The position numbers were made by a program, and so were the translations under genes. From DATLWN01 sp964422615 (GTDB lineage: Bacteria > Pseudomonadota > Zetaproteobacteria > Mariprofundales > Mariprofundaceae), in the NCBI GenBank assembly GCA_964422615.1, contig CAYRBJ010000006.1, positions 1 to 64,000 on the forward strand: DNA of 64,000 bases, given 5' to 3'. This document shows positions 25,395-33,366 of the stretch, piece after piece (the first letter of the stretch is position 1; each line of letters begins with the position of its first letter). The notes under the pieces were generated by a model. That model had not been told where the DNA came from. It was given only the letters and a program-made list of their open reading frames with translations, and made no database searches.

Positions 25395-26570
25395 CTAGAT
25401 GGTTTTGAGGCCGATGGCACGCGCCAGGGTGAGCAATTCCGGCCCGGCCCCGGCAAAGCGGATGCCCTGGATATCCCAGGCACGGCGCACGGCGTAATGC
25501 CGGCGCTGGGTGCGGAAGACGGCGGCCAGGCCTGCATCATCCAGCGTCAACGCCGCCCTGAGCGTCATGTCATCACGGCCGATCGGATACAGCGTCGTGG
25601 CAGCCCGGTGCAGATCGAGCCAGGTATCGCCGGTGCACGGGATGTCATGGGTGGCCGGGATCGGGGCAGGCAGTTGCGTTACCGAGTCCCAGGCCGATGG
25701 GCAGCCCAGGAAGGCGCACAGCGCCTGATAGACAAAACGGGTATTGGCCGCCTTGCCGTCCAGCGAGTGGCCGGCGATGTGCGGGGTGGCGATGCTCACC
25801 CCGGGATGGGCGAGCAGGCGCCGGGAGATGCCCGGTTCGTGTTCCCAGCAATCGAGCACGGCGAAACGACCGGGGTCGATATCCAGCCAGTCGGCCAGCG
25901 CCTCGTTGTCGATGACGGCGCCGCGGGCGGTGTTGATGATGCCGTGGCCACAAAAGGCGTTCAGGGTGCGGGAGTCGAGCAGATGCCGGGTGGCGTCGGG
26001 CGGCTCCGTACTCAGCGGGGTGTGCAGGGTCAGAACATCGCAGGCGCCCAGCAGCATTTCCAGTTGCGAAAAGTCGCTCTCCTTCTCCCGGCGGGCACGC
26101 GGGGGATCGTTTCTAAGCACGCGCAACCCCAGGGCCTCGGCCATGTCGGCGATGCGGCCACCAATGCGTCCGACGCCGATGACGCCCAGGCAAAGGCCGG
26201 GCAAGGCGATGATACCGCGCGCGTGCAGATCGAGCAGGGACGTGACCCAGTACTCCACCACCGAACCGGTCGAACTGCCGGCGGCCGAGACGAAGGCGAT
26301 GCCCTGATCGCTGAGCCAGGCCTGGTCGACATGGTCGTCACCGACGGTGGCGGTACCGACGAAGCGGACCGGTGAACCGGCCAGCAATGCGGCGTCCACG
26401 CGGGTGGAGGAGCGGACCACCAGCACATCGGCGTGGCGCAGCAGCGCCGGGGTGATCGCCTTGTGCTCGACGACGGTCAGCTCCGTGGCATAGCCGGGGA
26501 AGTGTGCGAAGGCGTCTGAGACCCCCCAGATATGGGCGTCGGCGACGATGCGCAGGAGCGGCAGGGGCAT
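25395..26570 (-). CDS. pdxB: Erythronate-4-phosphate dehydrogenase PdxB
   Basis: A 391-residue D-2-hydroxyacid dehydrogenase for the second step of DXP-dependent pyridoxal phosphate synthesis. Motifs: VVRSSTRVDA, VGTATVGDDHVD, Rossmann GVIGVGRIGGRIADMA, NTARGAVID (Arg), a Glu in DCWEHEPGI and catalytic His in TPHIAGHSLDGK. The PdxB-type C-terminal dimerisation domain follows. Its start overlaps the stop of the adenylyltransferase gene by one base. PdxA of the same pathway is at 50.6 kb. Confidence 0.9.
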   Translation of the reverse strand: MPLPLLRIVADAHIWGVSDAFAHFPGYATELTVVEHKAITPALLRHADVLVVRSSTRVDAALLAGSPVRFVGTATVGDDHVDQAWLSDQGIAFVSAAGSSTGSVVEYWVTSLLDLHARGIIALPGLCLGVIGVGRIGGRIADMAEALGLRVLRNDPPRARREKESDFSQLEMLLGACDVLTLHTPLSTEPPDATRHLLDSRTLNAFCGHGIINTARGAVIDNEALADWLDIDPGRFAVLDCWEHEPGISRRLLAHPGVSIATPHIAGHSLDGKAANTRFVYQALCAFLGCPSAWDSVTQLPAPIPATHDIPCTGDTWLDLHRAATTLYPIGRDDMTLRAALTLDDAGLAAVFRTQRRHYAVRRAWDIQGIRFAGAGPELLTLARAIGLKTI

Positions 26571-27031
26571 TACAGGCTGCGGATGCGCTTGATCAGGCCG
26601 GTACTGGAATAGCCCTCGACAAACGGAATGACAACGACCTCGCCGCCCCAGGCACGTACATCCGCGGCTCCGACAATATCCTCAGGGCGGTAATCGCCAC
26701 CCTTGGCCAGGATGTCCGGTTGCAGCGTACGGATCAAATCCAGCGGGGTATCCTCGGCGAACGGCACCACCAGATCGATCGCCTTCAGGGCTTCGAGCAT
26801 CACTGCGCGATCCGCCAGCGGGTTGATCGGGCGCTGGGATCCCTTCAGACGCTGGATGGAATTGTCATCGTTCAGGCCGACGATCAGCCGGTCGCCGAGG
26901 GCACGGGCCTCGCTCAGGTAGGCGATATGTCCCGGGTGCAGCAGATCGAAGCAGCCATTGGTGAATACCACGCGCAGACCCGAATGCTTCCAGCCTTCAA
27001 TCAGGGTGCGGGCATGTTCCCAGGTTTCCAA
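26570..27031 (-). CDS. rfaE2: D-glycero-beta-D-manno-heptose 1-phosphate adenylyltransferase
   Basis: A 153-residue nucleotidyltransferase corresponding to the C-terminal half of HldE. It makes ADP-heptose from heptose 1-phosphate for LPS core. Motifs: VVFTNGCFDLLHPGHIAYL (the HxGH signature), VGLNDDNSIQRLKG and a C-terminal YSSTGLIKRI. The kinase half of HldE is absent here, so in this organism the kinase must be separate (elsewhere). It is near a GmhA-like isomerase gene, consistent with a heptose cluster. Confidence 0.92.
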   Translation of the reverse strand: METWEHARTLIEGWKHSGLRVVFTNGCFDLLHPGHIAYLSEARALGDRLIVGLNDDNSIQRLKGSQRPINPLADRAVMLEALKAIDLVVPFAEDTPLDLIRTLQPDILAKGGDYRPEDIVGAADVRAWGGEVVVIPFVEGYSSTGLIKRIRSL

Positions 27032-27043
27032 GTTATGCCCTCG

Positions 27044-27610
27044 CTATTCGGAACGGAGCAGGTCGACCACGTCGGTGACGCCGTCGACGGCGCGGGCCAG
27101 CATCACGGCCCGTTGCCTCTGATGGGGCTGTTTGACGATGCCCTGCAGGTAGACTTTGCCATCCACGGTTTCAACATGGATGCTGAGTCCGGACACGATC
27201 GGGTCCCTGAGCAGGGCGGCCTTGACCTGGGCGGTGATCCAGCTGTCGGAGATGAAATCGGAAAACTTCGGCTTGCCGATGATGATCTGCGAATCCACCG
27301 ATGTGATGCCGCTGAAACTGCGGCAGATGGCAACGGCGCGGTCGATCTGGTTCTGGGTCGGCAGGTAGCCGGTCAGGGTGGCCACACCGTCGATGACCTC
27401 GACGTTGATCCAGCGCGACGGCATGTCCTGTTCGGCGATCAGCCGGGCCTCGATGCGCGCGGCCAGATCGACATCGTCCAGATGTTCCCCGACCGGTCTT
27501 TCGTCGCCGGCAGCGCTGACCGCTGCCGCACCGCCGCCGGTGATGGCGGTGGCCACGCAGCCGTTCAGGGCCAGGATCACGAGCATCAGGGTGCAAAGCC
27601 GTAACAGCAT
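27044..27610 (-). CDS. dolP: BON-domain outer-membrane lipoprotein (DolP/YraP-like)
   Basis: A 188-residue lipoprotein with lipobox LALNGC (Cys about residue 18) and two BON domains (DLAARIEARLIAE...VNVEV-type start, then DSWITAQVKAALLRDP). Two tandem BON domains and position downstream of rsmI, yraN and the SIS gene match E. coli dolP, which maintains outer-membrane integrity at the division site. Ends 13 bases before the adenylyltransferase gene. Confidence 0.82.
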   Translation of the reverse strand: MLLRLCTLMLVILALNGCVATAITGGGAAAVSAAGDERPVGEHLDDVDLAARIEARLIAEQDMPSRWINVEVIDGVATLTGYLPTQNQIDRAVAICRSFSGITSVDSQIIIGKPKFSDFISDSWITAQVKAALLRDPIVSGLSIHVETVDGKVYLQGIVKQPHQRQRAVMLARAVDGVTDVVDLLRSE

Positions 27611-27612
27611 GA

Positions 27613-27729
27613 TTACTTCAATATGTGGCTGAGAATATAGGCCAGCACCAGGCAGATCAGGGCGAGGGCGACGAAGAGGGGGATCTTCGATTTTTCCGAT
27701 CGCTTGTTCCAGTCGTATTGCTCTGCCAC
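27613..27729 (-). CDS. Small single-helix membrane protein (38 residues)
   Basis: From a GTG at 27729: a charged start (AEQYDWNKRSEKSK) followed by one hydrophobic helix (IPLFVALALICLVLAYIL). No clear Shine-Dalgarno sequence. It fills the gap between the DHS-like gene and the BON lipoprotein on the same strand, and ends 3 bases before the latter. Plausible as a real microprotein but unproven. Confidence 0.45.
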   Translation of the reverse strand: MAEQYDWNKRSEKSKIPLFVALALICLVLAYILSHILK

Positions 27730-27742
27730 CGGGATAGATCGC

Positions 27743-28696
27743 TCAGGCGACATCGCGTTCCAGGATTTCGAGCACCGATGAGAACAGCAGCGGCACGATG
27801 ATCTCGTCCGGTCCAGTGAACCGGTAGCCGTGACCCTTCGGATGCGACAGATGCTCGGCCAGGCCAGCACCATGAGCGCCGCCGGCCTGGTCGATGACGG
27901 CGACACTCATCTTTTCGATGCTGTGCCCGAGGTTGCGCGCGGCATCCACGGCATGCTGGAATACATAGGGCAGGATGACATCCGAGGCCACATTGATCAC
28001 TACACCGCCGCTGGCCGCAGCCATCATCGACACCAGCAGGCGGAAGTCCGTCATGCCGGTGGCGCCGAGAGATTCGCCGTGGGCGGCCGGATGCAGGTTG
28101 AAGGCATCGGCGCCGATGGCCGGATGCACGGTGGCCGGGATATCGTGGCGGGCGGCGGTGGCCAGCAGCGAGTGGTCCAGGTGCTGGGCATCTTCGGCGT
28201 CCAGCAGCTTGCTGCCCACGCTGCGGCCGATACCCCATCCCTCGCCGGCACCGAAGGCGATGGCTTCGTTGATCAGGATGCCGGTTTCCTGGCTGATGCG
28301 CAGCACGCCGTCATTCTCATCCTTGGGCCGGCGCCCCACCGTATGGCCGCTGAGGGCAATTTCGACGTCCTGCAGCAGGGCGGCGCCGGTCAAGGCCATG
28401 CCGCTGATGATGCGCAGTTCGATCAGGCGGTTCAGCAAAGGGGTCAAACCGGCATCGATGACATGCCCGCCACACCCGACGATCACCGGCTTGCCCTGGC
28501 GCTTGGCCGAAACGATGGCGTCGCGCAGGCTGAACAGGTCGCGCACGGCGCCAAGGTTGGGCAGCGAGCACAAGAAATCGCTGAACCGGTCCCCCTGTCT
28601 GTAGGGAGCGCCGAAGTCCTGTTCGTCACTGTCGGACTTTCGCTTGGCCAGCGGCACGGTGCTCAGATTATCCAGGGAAAGGGGGTTGATGCTCAT
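27743..28696 (-). CDS. Deoxyhypusine-synthase-like protein of unknown function
   Basis: A 317-residue protein from the ATG at 28696, which overlaps the SIS gene stop by 4 bases. Segments resemble the deoxyhypusine synthase superfamily: KPVIVGCGGHVIDAGLTPLL, the TGAALLQDVEIALSG block (compare the DHS HDFE region), IPATVHPAIGAD and GGVVINVASDVILPYVF. Bacteria lack hypusinated eIF5A, so it must act on something else. Placed between gmhA and heptose/envelope genes. Similarity is judged from memory; the fold call is moderate and the function open. Confidence 0.55.
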   Translation of the reverse strand: MSINPLSLDNLSTVPLAKRKSDSDEQDFGAPYRQGDRFSDFLCSLPNLGAVRDLFSLRDAIVSAKRQGKPVIVGCGGHVIDAGLTPLLNRLIELRIISGMALTGAALLQDVEIALSGHTVGRRPKDENDGVLRISQETGILINEAIAFGAGEGWGIGRSVGSKLLDAEDAQHLDHSLLATAARHDIPATVHPAIGADAFNLHPAAHGESLGATGMTDFRLLVSMMAAASGGVVINVASDVILPYVFQHAVDAARNLGHSIEKMSVAVIDQAGGAHGAGLAEHLSHPKGHGYRFTGPDEIIVPLLFSSVLEILERDVA

Positions 28697-29277
28697 GGCT
28701 TGTCTCCATAGAGGGCGTCGTCGATCAGGGTGCATATCAGGTGCAGGCAGGTGATATGCATCTCCTGGATGCGCGGCGTCGAGTCGTGCGGGATGTTCAG
28801 GTGCGCGCTGATCTTTGTCATGCGCCCGAGTTCGCCGCCGTCCCGGCCGGTCAGGGCGATGGTGTGCATGCCCAGCGCCGCCGCCACCTCGGCCGCCGCC
28901 ACCACATTGCGCGAGTTACCGCTGGTCGAGATGGCCAGCAGTACGTCGCCGGGACGACCCAGCGCCTGTACCTGCCGGGAGAAGATATCGTCGAAGGCGT
29001 AATCATTGGCGATGCTGGTGATCACCGAGGCGTCGTGGGTCAGGGCCACCGCGGCCAGGCCGGGTCGCTCCCGTTCGAAGCGGTTGACCAGTTCGCCGGA
29101 GAAATGCTGGGCGTCGGCCGCCGAACCGCCGTTGCCGCAGGCAAGGATCTTGCCGCCACGCTGCAGGGATTCGCTCATGTACTGTGCCGCCTGGATCAGC
29201 GGGCCGGTCAGCGTCTCCCGGCATTGCTGCCTGAGGCGGATACCCTCGTCCATGGCCTGAACTATCGTGTCGTGCAT
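28693..29277 (-). CDS. gmhA: SIS-domain phosphoheptose isomerase (GmhA, or DiaA-like)
   Basis: A 194-residue SIS protein. Motifs: LACGNGGSAADAQHFSGELVNRF, LAISTSGNSRNVVAAA, LTGRDGGELG and RIQEMHITCLHLICTLID. The Glu in SGELVNRF corresponds to the catalytic Glu of GmhA and is missing in E. coli DiaA, favouring sedoheptulose-7-phosphate isomerase activity. The gene order (next to yraN, rsmI and a BON lipoprotein) is that of diaA. The nearby heptose adenylyltransferase supports GmhA. Both assignments remain possible. Confidence 0.82.
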   Translation of the reverse strand: MHDTIVQAMDEGIRLRQQCRETLTGPLIQAAQYMSESLQRGGKILACGNGGSAADAQHFSGELVNRFERERPGLAAVALTHDASVITSIANDYAFDDIFSRQVQALGRPGDVLLAISTSGNSRNVVAAAEVAAALGMHTIALTGRDGGELGRMTKISAHLNIPHDSTPRIQEMHITCLHLICTLIDDALYGDKP

Positions 29278-29285
29278 TCGTTCCT

Positions 29286-29648
29286 CTATCTGAATATATC
29301 CGGCATGTGCTCAATGCGGGTGATGGACCAGCCCCCCAGGCCGAACGCTTGGGAGAGAATGATCAAATCAAACCGGCATTGCAATCCCGCCAGGTGAGGG
29401 TGGCCGGCAAGCCAGGCCGTGGCCGCCGCCCGCAGCCGCGTGCATTTGTCCGGCGTCATGGCCAGCAGGCCGCTTTCGCGCGCACGGTGGGTCTTGACCT
29501 CTACGAAGGCTAGCAGCTGATCCTTGCGGGCCACGATGTCCAACTCGCCGCTGGCGGCCCGAACATTGCGGGCGAGGATGGTGTAGCCGTGCCGGGCCAG
29601 GTAGCGCGCCGCCCGCTCTTCCCCGCGCCGCCCGCGGGCAGTACTCAT
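29286..29648 (-). CDS. YraN family protein (UPF0102)
   Basis: A 120-residue predicted endonuclease-like fold. It shows GRRGEERAARYLARHGY, NVRAASGELDIVA and FVEVKTHRA, the conserved acidic E-x-K arrangement of the PD-(D/E)XK superfamily. Its start overlaps the rsmI stop (4 bases). Conserved neighbour of rsmI/lpoA in many gammaproteobacteria. Confidence 0.92.
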   Translation of the reverse strand: MSTARGRRGEERAARYLARHGYTILARNVRAASGELDIVARKDQLLAFVEVKTHRARESGLLAMTPDKCTRLRAAATAWLAGHPHLAGLQCRFDLIILSQAFGLGGWSITRIEHMPDIFR

Positions 29649-30505
29649 GCCGGATGTTCGGTCAACAGCCGGTACACCCGGGATTTGGGCACACCCAGCT
29701 CTTTAGCCACCGATTTGGCACGGGCGCTCGGCGGCAGTGCCTGCATGTCGGCCGCCTGCAGTCGTGCCAGGATGGCGGCATCGTCGACGTCGGCCTCCGT
29801 CTGTGGTGCCGGAGCGGTCATCAGCACGATCTCGCCGCGTGGAGCCCCGGATTCGAAGCGGGCGATGACCTCGGCGACCGTGCCGCCGATGAATTCCTCG
29901 AACATCTTGGTCAGCTCGCGTGCCACGCAGATCTGATGGTCCGGATGTAGCTGCTGCTGAAGCGCGTGCAGGGTGTCCAGCAGACGGTGGGGGGACTCCA
30001 GCAGGATATGGGTGTGATCCGCTTCGGCCAGTCGGCGGATCGTCGCCTGGCGTTTGGCCCCGCTGCGGGGCAAAAAGCCGAGGAAGGTGAAGCGGTCGGT
30101 GGGCAGGCCGGAGGCGGACAGTGCAACGACGGGACTGCATGGCCCGGGGATGGGGGTGACGCGAATACCGGCGCGGCGCAGGGCGTGCACGATTTTGAAG
30201 CCGGGATCGCTGATCAGCGGGGTACCGGCATCCGAGATCAGGGCGATGTTCTGGCCCTGCTGCAGACGGGCGAGCAACTGGGTGGTCAGTTCCTCCTCGT
30301 TGTGCTCGTGGCAGGCGAACGTTGGCGTGTCGATGCCGTAGTGGCTGAGCAGGCGGGCGCTGGTGCGCGTATCCTCGGCGGCGATGGCATCGGCGGCTTT
30401 CAGCACCTCCACGGCGCGGTAGCTGATGTCACCGAGGTTGCCGATGGGGGTGGCGACGACGAACAGTTGGCCGGTGCCTGCGTTGCGATTAGGCTGCGAG
30501 TCCAT
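29645..30505 (-). CDS. rsmI: 16S rRNA (cytidine-1402 2'-O)-methyltransferase RsmI
   Basis: A 286-residue tetrapyrrole-methylase-fold enzyme that methylates C1402 in the ribosomal P site. Motifs: LFVVATPIGNLGDISYRAVE, AAEDTRTSARLLSHYGI, LISDAGTPLISDPGF, GPCSPVVALSASGLPTD and FLGFLPR, plus a C-terminal HTH-like end. The ATG at 30505 is taken as the start; an in-frame TTG at 30511 is possible. The start codon overlaps that of divergent lpoA, so the promoters must lie inside the opposite genes. Confidence 0.94.
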   Translation of the reverse strand: MDSQPNRNAGTGQLFVVATPIGNLGDISYRAVEVLKAADAIAAEDTRTSARLLSHYGIDTPTFACHEHNEEELTTQLLARLQQGQNIALISDAGTPLISDPGFKIVHALRRAGIRVTPIPGPCSPVVALSASGLPTDRFTFLGFLPRSGAKRQATIRRLAEADHTHILLESPHRLLDTLHALQQQLHPDHQICVARELTKMFEEFIGGTVAEVIARFESGAPRGEIVLMTAPAPQTEADVDDAAILARLQAADMQALPPSARAKSVAKELGVPKSRVYRLLTEHPA

Positions 30506-32432
30506 GTTCAAGGCACGTTATCCCCGCACTCGTACCAGCGCAACGCTGCTGCTGCTCGCTGTCACCTGTTCCCTGGTTCTGGCGGCCTGCGGTCCGAAGA
30601 AACCCCTGGTTTCGGCGGTAAAGCCGGCCGTGCAGCAACTGGCGCCGGCGCCGCAGACTTCGGCCGAGATCCAGGCCCTGATGCTTCAGGCACGCGGTGG
30701 GGATCTCAGCGGGGCATTGCAGGCGCTGCAGCAGATGGTGACCACTGCTCCGGTGCCGCTCGCTGAGGAGGCGGCCTTCCGCCGCGTCGAGCTGATGCTC
30801 GAGAACGACATGCCGGACGCCGATGCGGCCGCGGCCCAGGTCCTGGCCCAGTATCCGATGGATGCACTGGTGCCCTACACGCATTACTGGCTGTCCGGCT
30901 GGCGCCTGCGCCAGACCGGCGACGTGGCCGGCGCCCTGGACGAGCTGGACCAGGTGCTGCGCAGCCCGCGCCTGACCCGTGAGTTGCTTGATAAGTCCCT
31001 GGCCACCGGCGCACCGCTGGCGCACAGTGCCCTGGAATGGGACAGCGTGCGCTGGTTCTTTGCCGCCGCCGCCGCCGATCCCAGCCGAAGCGAGGACTGG
31101 CTGCGCGACGCCGCCAATCGCGCCTCCCTGGCGACCATTCGGCGCCTGCGCACCGAAAAGCTGATCAATGCCAGCAATGCGGAGATCTTCTATACGACGG
31201 CGGCTCGCATCCGGTTGATGGCGGGCAAGATGGATGAGGTGGCGGCGATCGCCGGTTTTCTATCGCAGGATGCGCCGGGTTCGGCCGCCTATGCCGAGGT
31301 ACAGGGCTGGGCCTCCGGCAAGACCCGCCCGGCCACGATCGGCGTCCTGCTGCCGCTGACCGGCACGTATGCCCAGTACGGGAAGGACGCGTTGCGCGGC
31401 ATTCGCCTGGCCTACGCTTCGCTCGAATATCGCCAGAACGTGGTGCTGCAGATCGAGGATACCGCCTCCAATCCGCAGGATTGCGTGCTTGCCTATCGCC
31501 GCCTGCTGTCGGATGGTGCGGACATCATCATCGGCCCGCTTTTGACCAAGAATGCTGCAGCCTTGCTGCCGCAACTGACCGGTAACATGCCGGTGCTGTC
31601 CCTGAGCAGCCTGCCAGGGAATGCCAACCTGCGAGGCAAGGGACTCTACATCAACAGCCTTGCCCTGCGCATGCAGGCCCAGTTTCTGGCCGAATACGCA
31701 TTCACCCAGGGGGCGATGCGCATGGTCATCATCCAGGGCGACAAGCCGGATGAAATATCCGAGGCCGACAGCTTCGCCGATACGTTCGAAGCGCATGGCG
31801 GCACGATTGTGGATCGGGTGACGCTACCGGCCGATGGCGTGGATTTTCGCCGTGTCCTGCTCCGGATGCGCAGGGATACCGACGACGAGCAACTGCTGGC
31901 CGACCTTGACCGGGACATGTCCCTGTTCATACCCGAGCAGGATTTGGAGATCCGCATGCCGGTGCGCTTCGATGCCGTCTATCTGGCCATGAACGGCAAG
32001 CATGTCGCCCTGTTGGCCGGCCAGTTGGCCTATGTCGATATCAACGGCCTGCCAATATATGGCAGCAGCCGCTGGGCCGATGGCCATCTGCTCGATGACC
32101 GGGGCCGCTACCTGTCAAGCTCGCGTTTTGTCGAGATCCAGTTCCCGAATGGTGACACCCCGGCCATGCAGGACGCCAACGCCGCCTATCGCGAGGCATG
32201 GGGTGCCGACAATCCGCCGCCGCTGGTAGGTATCGCCTACGATACGCTGCGCATCGCTGCCGTGGTCAGCAGCCGCCTGGGGCTTACGGGCCACGCGGCC
32301 GTGCAAGGGCTGCAGAGTCCGGAGGGCTTTCCGGGGCTGACAGGGCATGTCCGCTTCGGACCCGATGGCATTGGCCACAAGACCCTGGATCTGTTTACGG
32401 TACAGGATGGGAAGGCCGTGCCGGCCAGCTGA
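30504..32432 (+). CDS. lpoA: Penicillin-binding protein activator LpoA (LppC family)
   Basis: A 642-residue outer-membrane lipoprotein that stimulates PBP1A. The N terminus MFKARYPRTRTSATLLLLAV is followed by lipobox LAAC (Cys about residue 29). An N-terminal TPR-like helical domain spans roughly 50-300. The C-terminal periplasmic-binding-protein-like domain starts TIGVLLPLTGTYAQYG and contains DGADIIIGPLLTKNA. The start is chosen for the signal peptide; upstream in-frame starts lie inside rsmI. Standard neighbour of rsmI and yraN, but here divergent from rsmI, sharing overlapping start codons. Confidence 0.9.
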   Translation: MFKARYPRTRTSATLLLLAVTCSLVLAACGPKKPLVSAVKPAVQQLAPAPQTSAEIQALMLQARGGDLSGALQALQQMVTTAPVPLAEEAAFRRVELMLENDMPDADAAAAQVLAQYPMDALVPYTHYWLSGWRLRQTGDVAGALDELDQVLRSPRLTRELLDKSLATGAPLAHSALEWDSVRWFFAAAAADPSRSEDWLRDAANRASLATIRRLRTEKLINASNAEIFYTTAARIRLMAGKMDEVAAIAGFLSQDAPGSAAYAEVQGWASGKTRPATIGVLLPLTGTYAQYGKDALRGIRLAYASLEYRQNVVLQIEDTASNPQDCVLAYRRLLSDGADIIIGPLLTKNAAALLPQLTGNMPVLSLSSLPGNANLRGKGLYINSLALRMQAQFLAEYAFTQGAMRMVIIQGDKPDEISEADSFADTFEAHGGTIVDRVTLPADGVDFRRVLLRMRRDTDDEQLLADLDRDMSLFIPEQDLEIRMPVRFDAVYLAMNGKHVALLAGQLAYVDINGLPIYGSSRWADGHLLDDRGRYLSSSRFVEIQFPNGDTPAMQDANAAYREAWGADNPPPLVGIAYDTLRIAAVVSSRLGLTGHAAVQGLQSPEGFPGLTGHVRFGPDGIGHKTLDLFTVQDGKAVPAS

Positions 32433-32945
32433 GGCGGCCATCCTCGAATACCTGGGCCTGTCCAGCTACTACTATTGGGGTAGCTACAATATCAAGGATC
32501 AGAACTCGTCCACCAATGTCTGCAAGAGCGTCAACCAGGTGCCCGAGTCCGTGACTCCGGCCAAGGTGTTTACCGCCAGCAACCTTCCCTATTGCCTCAA
32601 TCACCTGGATCGGTTGCCGTCACCGACCGAGAGCTTCGTGCGCAACTACGGACCGCGTTTGCACCATATCGCCCTGACCGTGAAGGACGGAAAGCGGCAG
32701 AACAGGAAAACATCGATTTCGTGGTCGAGGGCATCGCCAGCCGGGGCAAGCAGTTCCTGCTGGATGTGGTGGGCTCGCGTGACGAGGGGCTGAAACAGAT
32801 CTTCTCGACCGCCTCGCCATTCTCGTCCCCGATCATCGAGTACGTGCAGCGTTTCGGGGACTTCCAGGGCTTCTTCACGCGCGAGAACGTGGCGTATCTG
32901 ACCGCCGCGGCAGGTGTGGAGGAGGGCGTGCGCCAACTGCACTGA
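32433..32945 (+). pseudogene. Decayed VOC/4-hydroxyphenylpyruvate-dioxygenase-like gene (frameshift, N-terminus lost)
   Basis: Two overlapping frames together form the C-terminal part of a VOC dioxygenase-like protein. The first frame reads AAILEYLGLSSYYYWG... to YGPRLHHIALTVKDG (metal-ligand His). The second continues AAEQENIDFVVEGI... IEYVQRFGDFQGFFTREN to GVRQLH before a TGA at 32943-32945. Adding one base in the ggaaag tract near 32691 would join them. HPPD-type order is His in LHHIAL and Glu in IEYVQR. There is no start codon or N-terminal domain; the fragment begins right after the lpoA stop. Non-functional as read, unless an assembly error is present. Confidence 0.7.
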
Positions 32946-32952
32946 TCGCCGG

Positions 32953-33285
32953 CTAGTCCCGGGGCGGGCAGAAGACCGCCAGCCAGATGGTAACGGTAGC
33001 GGCATCGGTCCAGGCCACGCGATGGCGGCGGTGTGCCGGGATGTACAGATAATCGCCGGGCGCCAGCTCCCGCACCTCGGCCTCATTCTCGAATTGCAGC
33101 CCGGTGCGGCCGGCTAGCAGCAGCACCCATTCATCCTCGTCCTGGTCGTACCAGAGGCCTGGCGGTGAGGCATGCCCCAGTGAGACGATGCGCTCGATAC
33201 GCAGGCCTTTGCGGTTGAGCAGGGGTTCTGCGATCTCGTGTGGCAGATGTTCCGGAATGGCGGCAAACAGATTGTGGACAGGCAT
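32953..33285 (-). CDS. Cupin domain protein
   Basis: A 110-residue single cupin. Motif 1 is degenerate (YDQDEDEWVLLLAGRTGLQFE, acidic residues and no clear HxH), and motif 2 is GDYLYIPAHRRHRVAW with His. Similar proteins are common in proteobacteria with unknown substrate. The 81 bases upstream show nothing notable. Confidence 0.75.
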   Translation of the reverse strand: MPVHNLFAAIPEHLPHEIAEPLLNRKGLRIERIVSLGHASPPGLWYDQDEDEWVLLLAGRTGLQFENEAEVRELAPGDYLYIPAHRRHRVAWTDAATVTIWLAVFCPPRD

Positions 33286-33366
33286 GGTGCAGCATAGGCA
33301 TGGCGCACCTTAGCCCGCAAGCCGATGACGCAGCTTCCACTTTTTTTGCCGATCCGGCCGGTGATA

